From CAKAHY01 sp963522175 (GTDB lineage: Bacteria > Bacillota > Clostridia > Lachnospirales > Lachnospiraceae): DNA of 64,000 nt. This document shows, piece by piece, positions 19,324 through 28,276 of this stretch. Both the position numbers and the translations under genes were made by a program. Position 1 is the first letter of the stretch; every line of letters starts with the position of its first letter. The notes beneath the pieces are model-generated. The model searched no databases, was not told the DNA's origin, and was given only the letters and a program-made list of their open reading frames with translations. Where the stretch lies: contig CAUQXC010000003.1 in assembly GCA_963522175.1 (NCBI GenBank), forward strand, positions 315,188 through 379,187, read 5' to 3'.

Positions 19324-20886
19324 TTATTTTATAAACTTCTTAAGATACGAATATCCCTTCTCATCCATCTTTTCATAAGGTATAAACTCTATAGATGCAC
19401 TGTTTATACAGTATCTTTTCCCGCCTAATTCCTTAGGACCGTCATCAAATACATGTCCCAAGTGTATATCACCGTTAGTGCTTCTTACCTCTGTTCTTAT
19501 CATGTTATAACTTTTGTCTTCATAATACTTCACAACATCCTTTGTAATAGGCTTTGAAAAGCTGGGCCAGCCGCAACCGGATTCAAACTTGTCATTTGAA
19601 GAAAATAAAGGCTCTTTGGTAGCAACATCAACATATATTCCACGCTCAAACAAATCCCAATACTCATTAGAAAAAGCTCTTTCGGTATTATTTTCAACTG
19701 CTACCTTGTACTGTATATCCGTAAGTGTCTTTTTAAGCTCTTCATTTGAAGGTTTTACATACTTTGAATGATCTATCACAGGCTCGGCAGCCTCCAAAGG
19801 CTCATCGGCTTTTGACAAATCTATATGACAATAACCGCCCGGATGTTTTTCAAGATAATCCTGATGATATTCCTCCGCTTCATAAAACTGCTCTAAAGGT
19901 TCCACCTCAATAACAATAGGCTTTTCATATTTCTTCTGCTCTTCTTTTAAAATTGCTTCGATAAGGTCTTTTTGAGTTGCATCCGTATAATAAATTCCTG
20001 TTCTGTACTGTGCGCCTCTGTCATTTCCCTGTTTATTTATACTTGTAGGGTCGACAACCCTAAGATAATACTTAAGTATCTCTTCCAAGCCTATTTCATC
20101 CGACCTGTAGCTGACTTTAACCGTTTCCGCATGACCGCTTTCCCTCAAATCTTCATATCTCGGATTTTCGGTTTTTCCGTTTGCATAACCGCTTACGGCA
20201 TCATCAACCCCGTCTATCCTTTGCATATACGCCTCAAGCCCCCAAAAGCATCCGCCGGCAAGGTAAATCTCTTTAAGCTTTGTTTCTTCGCTCTTGTTCA
20301 TATCCTTTTTTTCCTCCGTTTTTGTTTCTTTATCATATTCTACCACACCGCTCATAGCTTGAATATGCTTTTTAATATCCTCATTTGCGCTATGTCCCGG
20401 AAGTACGGCTTCTTCACCTCCGGCTTCATCTATATATACAGACGTAGGATAAGCTATTATTCCGAAATGTTCCGAAACCTTGCCGTCCTCATCGAACAAT
20501 ACATTAATATTCTTATATCCAAGTTCCTTAAACCACTTTTTAAACTCTTCCTTATCCTTTTCCCCGTCCCCCGGTTTTACGACGGTAATTACCTCAAAGT
20601 CATTGTTTTCAGCCGCAAGTTTATCCAAATCTTCCATTCCCGCAAGACAAATCGAGCACCATGAAGCCCAAAATTTCATATATATCTTTTTGCCTTTTTT
20701 ATCACTGAGCTTATAAATATTTCCGTTTAAATCCTCAAGTGCAAAATCATATCTTTTATTTATATCATTTGATACCGATTCCATTCGCATATTTTCTCCT
20801 TCCGCTTTCTTACCGTCGGCAGAACAGGCGCTAAACACTCCTGCCGCTATTGTTGCCGCAAACAATAATAAAACTTGTTTTTTCAT
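19324..20886 (-). CDS. msrAB: Lipoprotein thioredoxin - methionine sulfoxide reductase A/B fusion
   Basis: A 520-residue extracytoplasmic repair enzyme that reduces both S- and R-methionine sulfoxide. A lipobox lies at VFSAC (C21). A TlpA-type thioredoxin domain has WCSIC (C77, C80). The MsrA domain starts near residue 205 with catalytic GGCFWG (C213). The MsrB domain spans about 380-520, with SGCGWPSF and RYCINSAS (catalytic C493). The three-domain order matches the known secreted PilB/MsrAB plan, in which the thioredoxin domain recycles the reductases. The ATG follows AAAGGAG. Confidence 0.95.
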   Translation of the reverse strand: MKKQVLLLFAATIAAGVFSACSADGKKAEGENMRMESVSNDINKRYDFALEDLNGNIYKLSDKKGKKIYMKFWASWCSICLAGMEDLDKLAAENNDFEVITVVKPGDGEKDKEEFKKWFKELGYKNINVLFDEDGKVSEHFGIIAYPTSVYIDEAGGEEAVLPGHSANEDIKKHIQAMSGVVEYDKETKTEEKKDMNKSEETKLKEIYLAGGCFWGLEAYMQRIDGVDDAVSGYANGKTENPRYEDLRESGHAETVKVSYRSDEIGLEEILKYYLRVVDPTSINKQGNDRGAQYRTGIYYTDATQKDLIEAILKEEQKKYEKPIVIEVEPLEQFYEAEEYHQDYLEKHPGGYCHIDLSKADEPLEAAEPVIDHSKYVKPSNEELKKTLTDIQYKVAVENNTERAFSNEYWDLFERGIYVDVATKEPLFSSNDKFESGCGWPSFSKPITKDVVKYYEDKSYNMIRTEVRSTNGDIHLGHVFDDGPKELGGKRYCINSASIEFIPYEKMDEKGYSYLKKFIK

Positions 20887-20963
20887 TTCTTCTTTCTCCT
20901 TTCCTGTGTTATAATAATTTTAGCATATCACATTTTAAGATTATTTAAAGAAGGGAAACTCTT

Positions 20964-21575
20964 ATGAAAAATAATTTTTTTGACGAAGCGGCTAAAACAT
21001 GGAATACACCGAAAAAACTCGACAGAAGTCGTGAAATGTATGAAATCATTTTAGAAAATCTTGCTTCTAAAGACACAAGTTCCTTAAAAGCCCTTGAAAT
21101 AGGAGCCGGGACAGGGAATTTGGCAACTTTACTTTCGAAGCATTTTTCACGAATAGACTGTATTGACAGCTCCGAGGGCATGAGAAAAGAATTTTCAAAG
21201 CACAAGGAAGAGCTCGGTATTGATAATATTGAAGTTTATGATGAGAGCTTTTTGGAAGCTTCCGATAGTAAATACGATTTTATATACAGCCTTTCGGCTT
21301 TTCATCATATAGTTGACGTAGACAAAGAACTGAAACTTATATACGAACATTCTCACAAAGACAGTATCTTTTTTCTCATTGACCTTTGTCCCGTCCCTCG
21401 CGCATTCCACAGTGAAGTGCCCGACTTTGACGGACATGACGGCTTTTCAAAGAAGGAAATACAGGATTACTTTAAAAGAAACTCATGGAAGCTTTGCAAA
21501 TATGAAATAATTAAACACGGAAAAAAAGAAGATATCAGCTTTGACATCTTCCTTGCTGTAGGGGAAAAACTTTGA
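20964..21575 (+). CDS. Class I SAM-dependent methyltransferase
   Basis: A 203-residue cytosolic protein with the SAM-binding motif I ALEIGAGTGNLATLL, motif II CIDSSEGM and post-II YDFIYSLSAFHHI. The substrate is unknown; the fold resembles small-molecule or UbiE-like methyltransferases. AAGGGA lies 10 bases before the ATG. Its stop codon lies inside a terminator hairpin. Confidence 0.88.
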   Translation: MKNNFFDEAAKTWNTPKKLDRSREMYEIILENLASKDTSSLKALEIGAGTGNLATLLSKHFSRIDCIDSSEGMRKEFSKHKEELGIDNIEVYDESFLEASDSKYDFIYSLSAFHHIVDVDKELKLIYEHSHKDSIFFLIDLCPVPRAFHSEVPDFDGHDGFSKKEIQDYFKRNSWKLCKYEIIKHGKKEDISFDIFLAVGEKL

Positions 21576-21590
21576 TTTTCCCCTTTTTTT
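21561..21590 (+). terminator. Terminator of the methyltransferase gene
   Basis: GGGGAAAA (21561-21568) pairs with TTTTCCCC (21576-21583) and is followed by TTTTTTT. The hairpin starts within the last codons of the coding sequence. Confidence 0.75.
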
Positions 21591-21597
21591 CCCCTTT

Positions 21598-22044
21598 TTA
21601 TATAAGCTTTTCATATTCTCTTCCCAAGCGTTCGCATTTTATCCTGTGTTTTTTCAGCTTATTGATCAGATACTGTGTCGCTTCATCAATATCTTGCTTG
21701 GTATCTATAAAACCATGCCTTTTTCTACAACAACCGCTGTCATAAAGAAAAGGAGTACCTTTTTCATTTGATTCCGTTTTCCAAACTCTCATAACACCGA
21801 TAAAGGCATTTTTCTTTCCTATAGTGTAGGAAAATGTAACTCTCTCTATTTCATCAATCCTGTAATTATAAGGAAATCCCGAGAAAATCGTGAGTTCGGT
21901 TTCAGAAATCCTTAACGAACCCAACCTTTTTACGCTTCCCTTTCTTGAAAAAATTATAATAAGGAGTACATATAAAACAATTACTCCGACCATAAGCATC
22001 ACAGGCATACCGCCTTTACTTAAAATCAAATACCGCATGCTCAT
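21598..22044 (-). CDS. Hypothetical membrane-anchored protein (148 aa)
   Basis: One N-terminal transmembrane helix (about residues 12-32, VMLMVGVIVLYVLLIIIF) is followed by a basic cytosolic domain of about 110 residues with beta-strand-rich character (LRISETELTIFSGFPYNYRIDEIERVTF), reminiscent of PH-like membrane-associated domains. That resemblance is only a guess. AGAGGTG precedes the ATG. It is separated from the helicase gene upstream by about 80 bp. Confidence 0.6.
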   Translation of the reverse strand: MSMRYLILSKGGMPVMLMVGVIVLYVLLIIIFSRKGSVKRLGSLRISETELTIFSGFPYNYRIDEIERVTFSYTIGKKNAFIGVMRVWKTESNEKGTPFLYDSGCCRKRHGFIDTKQDIDEATQYLINKLKKHRIKCERLGREYEKLI

Positions 22045-22124
22045 ATATCACCTCTTTTTATATACCTTAACAGTGATATATTATAATAAAAATCATTTTA
22101 AGTCCATATATAAATATTGATTTT

Positions 22125-24845
22125 TTATGACAAATTGTCAAGAGTTTTTGTTAATATTTCATCCTCGGAACTTCCCGTTGTTTTAAATCGCAACAGCGGG
22201 ATTTTATATAAGCTCAATATTCTGTTTTTTAGCTCATCTCTTACAGCTTGCCCGCTTCCGTCCTTATGAAAAGCATACCCGTCAACTTCCAGTGCGAGAG
22301 CGGGCTTTTTGCTTATTCTGTAATAAATCAGAAAATCAACATGAGTATTCGGATGTAAAACATAAGCTTTCTCTCTTTCACTAAGGAATGAATAATCTTT
22401 TATTACCATATTCAAAGGAAAATGACAGATAAAATCGAAATTCGAATATTTATCCTTTGACATTATATTTTTAATTAAAACATACATCAAATTCTCAGAA
22501 TCATACAGTGAAATCTTTCTATTTCCACCAAAATACAGCCTTCGTTCCTTTGTATATTGTTTGTATAAATAATCAAAAATCGAATACACTTTACTTTCGA
22601 TAAGCTCGAAATTATTATATTGAATATAAGATATCAAGTCGCTTATATTCCTATCCGTCTTTTGCTCATTACCCGAAACAACCAAAATCAGCCTTTTCTT
22701 GGCTCTTGAAATCGCAACATTGATCAAATAAGGATCATCCGCAAAATCGGAAATCTCATCATCAACCGTGGATATGATAATTGTTTCCTTTTCCCTTCCT
22801 TGGAACTTGTGTACTGTAGCGGACTCAATATCAGAAAACTCCTTTCTAAGAGCCTCTGCCTGATTTTTATAAGGCGCTATTATACCTGTTTCTTTTCTAT
22901 TTTTAACTCCGGGCAAAGCTTCAGCCTTTATAACATCTATCTGCCTCTGACTGTAGTGTTCTCTGGAATGATTTCCTTTAGCCGTTTTTATAACGGTCAA
23001 CACATCCTTCTCTCCTTCATCCTTTGTCATTACTATCAGTTCTCCTTTATAAAATTTCTGATTGCAAAAATTTATTATTTTAGGGTGGCATCTATAATGT
23101 TCTTTTAATAAGACTTGCGGAATATAAGGCATACGCTCAATCACCGATTCAAGAAAGCTTTTTGTAAATCTGTAGGCTTCATCAATCTTATAAGTCTTGA
23201 ATATTTCATCCGATCTTTTCTTATCTTCCTTTGTCAACACATTAGGCAGTTGCTTCGTATCACCTACTATAATCGCGTTTCTTGCGCAAGACAGTGCAAG
23301 AGCTCCCGTCGCAATATCTACTTGCGAAGCTTCATCCATAACCAGGTAGTCATAAATGATTTCCCGACTCAAACTGTTTCTCGAAGAAAAGGTCGTGCTT
23401 AAAATAACGGGGTACTCCTCCAAAAATCCCCGGGGATTTTTCCATAAATCTTCGCTGCAAAACACAGTTCGCTTCTTTTTCTTTCCATATTTATTTGCTA
23501 AATATGCTTTCAAAATCCTCATAGATTGTGTACATAACTCATCTAAAAGCTTATCTTTGGAATTATTTATATAAATCTGTAACTCTTCAACTTCCTTTTC
23601 AAGCTCATTTTTTCTTTTTTCATAGTATTTTTCCTGTATTGCAGCTATCAAATTCGCAAAATCTTTTTTATAAATATCGATATTGAAAAGTCCGTATTTT
23701 ATAAAAGCTTTCAGTTTAAACAGTATTCCTATTTTTTGATTTTTCTCATAAGTTATTTCTAATTCCCGCCACAGTTGTATCAGTTTTTTTGATGTTAAAT
23801 TGTTTTTAATTTCCGCTTTATTCTCTTTATTCCAAATTTTTCCGGCATACTCTTTGAAATATTCAAGTTCGGTTTCCAGTTGACTTAATTCCTGTCTGAG
23901 TCTTGCCGACAGCTCCTGTTTATCAAAGAATATCTTAAGTTTAACAGATTTATTATTCACTTCTTTCAATAAGTCTTCACTCCTGCCTTCTATTCTCCAT
24001 TCTGAGAAATCAGGATACTCGGCTTGCTTGGCAATAAAACTTGTTTTATTATCCGAGCTTCCCAGCTTTGCAGCCAAAAAATCCAGTCCATACTCGGGCG
24101 CTGCCAGCTTTTCATAAACATTTAAGGTCGCCGAGTTATTATTTGACACAATCAAAACGGTTTTTCCCTTCAGCAAAACATTTGAAATTATATTTAAGAT
24201 GGTCTGAGTTTTTCCCGTTCCGGGAGGTCCTTGGATAACACTGACCTTATTTTCCATTGCATTTTTTACCGCCATATACTGACTGTTGTTACAGCCGAAC
24301 GGAAAAATAGGTATATATTCCTTCTGTTCATTCTTATTTTTAGGAAAAACAGGCTTAAGATATTCCCCCAGCACGGTATTTTCACCTATAAAGCCCATTT
24401 TTTCAAAACTTTTCAGAAGAATATTCTCACCCGTTTCTTCATTTTTAATATTACTTAAAGCAGCTATTCTTTTCAAATATTCAAATACGTTTGAAGATGC
24501 TCTGTCTTTAAGACAGGACTTTACAACTTCCAGTTCTTCCTCGGGATATACCCGTTCACTGCCGTCATTAAACAGGATACTGTAATATCTTCTCTTTTTC
24601 CCTTCGAACACAAGTATACGTTTTATGCTGAAAAATGTTCTTTCCCCTTTCCTTATTCTACAAAACTCAGGAGCTAAAGACTTGGGGTTTTCCAAGTATT
24701 CAATGTTTGCTTCCGAATAAGAATACACCTTACCGTCGCCATAGCTTAAATCCCATTTTTTTGTAACGGAATTGTATAAACAATAGTGAAGCTTTGATGT
24801 CTTAACCTTACCTTTAACTATAATCATATACTTTTCACTGTCCAT
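22125..24845 (-). CDS. SF1 (Upf1/DNA2-like) helicase with C-terminal Vsr/PD-(D/E)XK-like nuclease domain
   Basis: A 906-residue cytosolic protein. Walker A is QGPPGTGKTQT (about 206-215). A helical insertion of about 200 residues precedes the second half of the helicase: YLVMDEASQVD (motif II), VGDTKQLP (III), LKEHYRCHP (IV), HKFQGREKETIIIS (V) and INVAISRAKKRL (VI). The last 130 residues carry HVDFLIYY and LALEVDGYAFHKD, the metal-site pattern of Vsr-like/DUF2726-type nucleases. The ATG at 24845 has GAGAGG upstream. Relatives occur in repair and in phage defence; the role here is open. Confidence 0.85.
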   Translation of the reverse strand: MDSEKYMIIVKGKVKTSKLHYCLYNSVTKKWDLSYGDGKVYSYSEANIEYLENPKSLAPEFCRIRKGERTFFSIKRILVFEGKKRRYYSILFNDGSERVYPEEELEVVKSCLKDRASSNVFEYLKRIAALSNIKNEETGENILLKSFEKMGFIGENTVLGEYLKPVFPKNKNEQKEYIPIFPFGCNNSQYMAVKNAMENKVSVIQGPPGTGKTQTILNIISNVLLKGKTVLIVSNNNSATLNVYEKLAAPEYGLDFLAAKLGSSDNKTSFIAKQAEYPDFSEWRIEGRSEDLLKEVNNKSVKLKIFFDKQELSARLRQELSQLETELEYFKEYAGKIWNKENKAEIKNNLTSKKLIQLWRELEITYEKNQKIGILFKLKAFIKYGLFNIDIYKKDFANLIAAIQEKYYEKRKNELEKEVEELQIYINNSKDKLLDELCTQSMRILKAYLANKYGKKKKRTVFCSEDLWKNPRGFLEEYPVILSTTFSSRNSLSREIIYDYLVMDEASQVDIATGALALSCARNAIIVGDTKQLPNVLTKEDKKRSDEIFKTYKIDEAYRFTKSFLESVIERMPYIPQVLLKEHYRCHPKIINFCNQKFYKGELIVMTKDEGEKDVLTVIKTAKGNHSREHYSQRQIDVIKAEALPGVKNRKETGIIAPYKNQAEALRKEFSDIESATVHKFQGREKETIIISTVDDEISDFADDPYLINVAISRAKKRLILVVSGNEQKTDRNISDLISYIQYNNFELIESKVYSIFDYLYKQYTKERRLYFGGNRKISLYDSENLMYVLIKNIMSKDKYSNFDFICHFPLNMVIKDYSFLSEREKAYVLHPNTHVDFLIYYRISKKPALALEVDGYAFHKDGSGQAVRDELKNRILSLYKIPLLRFKTTGSSEDEILTKTLDNLS

Positions 24846-24951
24846 CCTATATCCTCTCCGACTGCTTATTAATGTAGCGCTTCTTATCGACATTATAGAT
24901 TTTACAGACCTTTTTTACAACACTTATCCTTGTTCAATATATTCCCATAAG

Positions 24952-24990
24952 AAAAAAGCCTAAATACACTTCACAAGTATATTCAGGCTT
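24952..24990 (-). terminator. Terminator of the fru operon
   Basis: GCCTGAATATACTT and AAGTGTATTTAGGC (minus strand) form an imperfect 14-bp stem followed by TTTTTT. It lies about 280 bp past the fruA stop and upstream of the helicase gene. Confidence 0.75.
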
Positions 24991-25267
24991 CTTATAAAGA
25001 AATATTTTATATAGATTTTTAGATATGCTTAATTAATAAGAGTTACAAATATTATAGCAATACAACTGATTTTTATGTATTTTCACAACCTTTTTCCAAG
25101 CTCTTGTGCTATTTGTTATTTCTATTCTAGCACAATTTTTCAGAAAAGTAATTATACAAGAATAAAATTTTTATTAATTCTATGTTTATATATTGTAAAA
25201 CTCTTATCCATAAAGCATTTTATTTACTTCCTACATGCCTAACCCACATACCATAATAAATCAAACC
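24991..25267. other. AT-rich intergenic stretch, no feature seen
   Basis: This is the untranslated tail of the fru operon. It has very low GC, no reading frame of note on either strand and no clear repeat. A small RNA could lie here but nothing in the sequence shows it. Confidence 0.4.
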
Positions 25268-27241
25268 TTATTCGTTTGCCTTCTTATTTCCCATATTAAG
25301 GAAAAGAATCAGTAAAGCCGCTCCCAGTACAGTTCCCACAACCATAGCGAGAAGATACATCATCGGGTTTGTAACGGCACCGACCAAAACGGCAAACATA
25401 CCTCCGTGCGGAGCCTTGGATCTGCAATCAAAAAGCATACTGAGAGCTCCCGCAATACCGCTGGAAATGAACAAAGGAGGTATTACCCTTATAGGATTAC
25501 TTGCGGCAAAAGGTATAGCCCCCTCCGTTATGAAGGAAAAACCCATTACATAATTTACCAATGCACTTCCCCTTTGTGCTTTAGGCCATAAATCCTTTTT
25601 TACGGTAGCTGAAAGCGCTATCGCAAGAGGCGGTATCATACCTCCAAGCATCACCGCCGCCATAACATCACTTCCTGCTGTTCCGGATGAAGTAACGAGA
25701 GCCGTTCCCGTAACATAAGATGCCTTGTTTATAGGACCTCCCATATCTATTGCCATCATAGAGCCTACCACGAAACCGAGAAGAATCTTTCCGCCGCCGC
25801 TCAGACTTTCTATAAAACCTCTGAAAGCCGTCATTATCCCCGCCATAGGTGCATTTACAACGAAAAGCATGAGTACGCCCATTATAAAAGAACCGAGAAC
25901 AGGAAACAGGAATATAGGCTTTACTCCCTCTAAAGAACGAGGTATCCACGAAAATACATATCTAAGCGCAAATATAATGCCGCCGGCTAAAAATCCGGCT
26001 ACCAAAGCACCTAGAAATCCCGAAGGAGTGTAGCTTAGCCATTCTGCACTCTGTAAGCCCAATATACTCGGGTCTGCGAGTATACCTCCTACCATACCCA
26101 CTATAAAACCCGGTCTATCGGCTATACTCCTTCCTATGAAGCCTGCCAATATAGGAAGCATCATACTGAAGGAAAGCTTACCGAGTACGAATAAAAGCTC
26201 CGCAAACTTATTATAGCTCGGATCTTTAGGGTCAAAGGCATTTATTCCCCAGAAGAACGATAAAGCTATGAGTATTCCTCCCGCAACCACGAAAGGTAGC
26301 ATATTACTTACACCCTCCATCAGGTACTTGTAAATCTTACGTCCAATGCTCTCACCCTGAGCATTTTCCTCGCCTGCGGCATCTCCACCCTGATGGCGAT
26401 ATATACTTGCCTTACCGTCGAGAACCGTTTGTATCAGTTCCTTGGGCTTATTTATTCCGTCCGCAACCTTGGTAAACAGGGTAGGATGTCCGTCAAACCT
26501 TGCAGTCTCGACCTTTTTATCCGCAGCAACTATAATACCCACCGCTCTGTTTATATCATCCTTTGTAAGTCTGTTCTCAACCCCTATTTGCCCGTTGGTC
26601 TCAACCTTAACCGAAAGCCCCATTTCCTTGGCTGCTTCCTTTATTTTTTCAGCCGCCATAAAGGTATGGGCTATACCGGTAGGACAAGCCGTAACCGCAA
26701 TTATATATTTTTTATCTTTTTCTTCCTCATTTTTACTTAACTCCTCAGCCTTACCCGCTTTAGATTCTGTACTCCCCTCCTCTGTGGACTTAAAGAAGTT
26801 TTCAAATACGGTTTTTACCTCTTCTTTTGTACTCGCCTTATCAAGTCCGCTTTTAACATCGGCATTCATCAGCGCCGTAGACAGAGTTGCGAGAGCCTTC
26901 AAATGCTCATCGGCTCCGTTTGCGGGAGCGCAGATCATAAAAATATGCTTAGCCGGCTGAGCATCAAAGCTTTCCCACTCCACACCTTCATTGCTCTTTG
27001 CATATATTATCATGGCTTTTTCAAAGTCGCTCGCCTTGGCGTGAGGTATGGCTATACCGTCTCCCACTCCGGTCGTAGAAAGCGCCTCTCTTTCCAAAAG
27101 AGCGTTAAAAAATTCGTCTTTTGTTTTTATCACTTTGTTTTCTACCAGCATACCCGTCAATTTGTCCAAGGCTTCTTTTTTATCCTTAGCCGAGAAATCA
27201 AATTGAATTAAATCGAATTGTATAAGTTCTGTTAATTTCAT
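25268..27241 (-). CDS. fruA: Fructose-specific PTS enzyme IIABC
   Basis: Imports fructose and phosphorylates it to fructose 1-phosphate. The 657-residue protein carries IIA (residues 1-150, phospho-histidine about H67 in GIAIPHAK), a charged linker, IIB (about 178-275, phospho-cysteine C186 in TACPTGIAHT) and the membrane IIC domain (about 300-650, with GGPINKASYV). The N-terminus has a small repeat, LIQFDLIQFD. It lies 15 bp after fruK. Confidence 0.96.
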   Translation of the reverse strand: MKLTELIQFDLIQFDFSAKDKKEALDKLTGMLVENKVIKTKDEFFNALLEREALSTTGVGDGIAIPHAKASDFEKAMIIYAKSNEGVEWESFDAQPAKHIFMICAPANGADEHLKALATLSTALMNADVKSGLDKASTKEEVKTVFENFFKSTEEGSTESKAGKAEELSKNEEEKDKKYIIAVTACPTGIAHTFMAAEKIKEAAKEMGLSVKVETNGQIGVENRLTKDDINRAVGIIVAADKKVETARFDGHPTLFTKVADGINKPKELIQTVLDGKASIYRHQGGDAAGEENAQGESIGRKIYKYLMEGVSNMLPFVVAGGILIALSFFWGINAFDPKDPSYNKFAELLFVLGKLSFSMMLPILAGFIGRSIADRPGFIVGMVGGILADPSILGLQSAEWLSYTPSGFLGALVAGFLAGGIIFALRYVFSWIPRSLEGVKPIFLFPVLGSFIMGVLMLFVVNAPMAGIMTAFRGFIESLSGGGKILLGFVVGSMMAIDMGGPINKASYVTGTALVTSSGTAGSDVMAAVMLGGMIPPLAIALSATVKKDLWPKAQRGSALVNYVMGFSFITEGAIPFAASNPIRVIPPLFISSGIAGALSMLFDCRSKAPHGGMFAVLVGAVTNPMMYLLAMVVGTVLGAALLILFLNMGNKKANE

Positions 27242-27256
27242 TCGCCCTCCTAAATA

Positions 27257-28174
27257 CTACTTTGTTCTTTCTACCTTAATTTGCGGTAACAGTTCCTCTA
27301 TAAGCTCTTTTTTCCCCACTCCTGCTGAAAACGAAGTTGCTCCCCCGGCTGCCGAAGCATACTGTAAGCTGAGAGCATAATCTTTCGTTTCATCATACTT
27401 TGCTACAAACATGGCAAGCATACTGTCCCCTGCGGCAACGGTAGAAACAACTTTTCCTTTAGCTGTACCGGCACTGAAAACCTTTCCATCTTCCGTAAAA
27501 AGTACGGCTCCCTTACTTCCTCTTGAAACAAGCACATTCTTTGCGCCCTTTTCCTGCAACTTTCTCGCATATTTCTCTATGTCTTCAATGTTGTTTATCG
27601 TTACTCCGAACATTTCTCCAAGCTCAAACTCATTGGGCTTAACAACAAAAGGTTCATACTCCAAGGTATTAAGAACCATATCCTTGTTGCTGTCCACAAC
27701 CGACTTGGCACCTTTTTGTCTTACCTTTTTTGCTATATCGACAAAATCACAGGATTTCATTCCGGCTATGATATTACCTGATAAGAATACGGTGTCTTCG
27801 GCGCTCAGTCCGTCCAAAGAAGCAAAAAAATCTTTAATATTCTCTTTGCTGACCTTACTGCTTTGAGAATTGATTTCGGTTTCCGTTTCTGTAGTCAACT
27901 TGATGTTTATTCTGGTAAAGCCCTCCGTCTCCACAAAATTGGAAGCTATACCTCTTTTTTTAAGCTCCTCCCTTATAAAATATCCTGTAAATCCTGCAAT
28001 AAATCCGAGTGCCGTGCTCTCTTTACCGATATTCTTCAACAATAAGGAAATGTTTATACCCTTGCCCCCTACAACATAACTTGCTTCCCCCGTCCTGTTA
28101 AGCTTACCGAGCTCAAAGTTATCAACCCTTGTAAGCATATCAATAGCAGGGTTTAATGTTATTGTATAATACAT
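27257..28174 (-). CDS. fruK: 1-phosphofructokinase
   Basis: Phosphorylates fructose 1-phosphate, the product of FruA, to fructose 1,6-bisphosphate with ATP. A 305-residue PfkB-family enzyme: NPAIDMLTRVDNF at the start, VVGGKGINISLLL near residue 35, and the C-terminal signature STVAAGDSMLAMF with the catalytic aspartate. AAGGAGG precedes the ATG. No fruR repressor gene is adjacent. Confidence 0.95.
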   Translation of the reverse strand: MYYTITLNPAIDMLTRVDNFELGKLNRTGEASYVVGGKGINISLLLKNIGKESTALGFIAGFTGYFIREELKKRGIASNFVETEGFTRINIKLTTETETEINSQSSKVSKENIKDFFASLDGLSAEDTVFLSGNIIAGMKSCDFVDIAKKVRQKGAKSVVDSNKDMVLNTLEYEPFVVKPNEFELGEMFGVTINNIEDIEKYARKLQEKGAKNVLVSRGSKGAVLFTEDGKVFSAGTAKGKVVSTVAAGDSMLAMFVAKYDETKDYALSLQYASAAGGATSFSAGVGKKELIEELLPQIKVERTK

Positions 28175-28213
28175 CCGCCGTCCTCCTTATCTTATTTATA
28201 TGTATACAAAAAA

Positions 28214-28255
28214 GTGTTTGACATATATGCATATTATAGCATATATGTCAAACAC
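28214..28255 (-). terminator. Perfect 17-bp palindrome: terminator of the TerD-VWA gene and possible fru operator
   Basis: Arms 28214-28230 and 28239-28255 are exact inverted copies around an 8-nt loop. On the minus strand the stem is followed by TTTTTTG, as for a terminator of the gene ending at 28277. The arms also contain TTGACA and the loop TATAAT, and the element lies 40 bp upstream of fruK, so it may also contribute to a fruK promoter or operator. Confidence 0.65.
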
Positions 28256-28276
28256 TTGCATAAAAATCAGATAATT

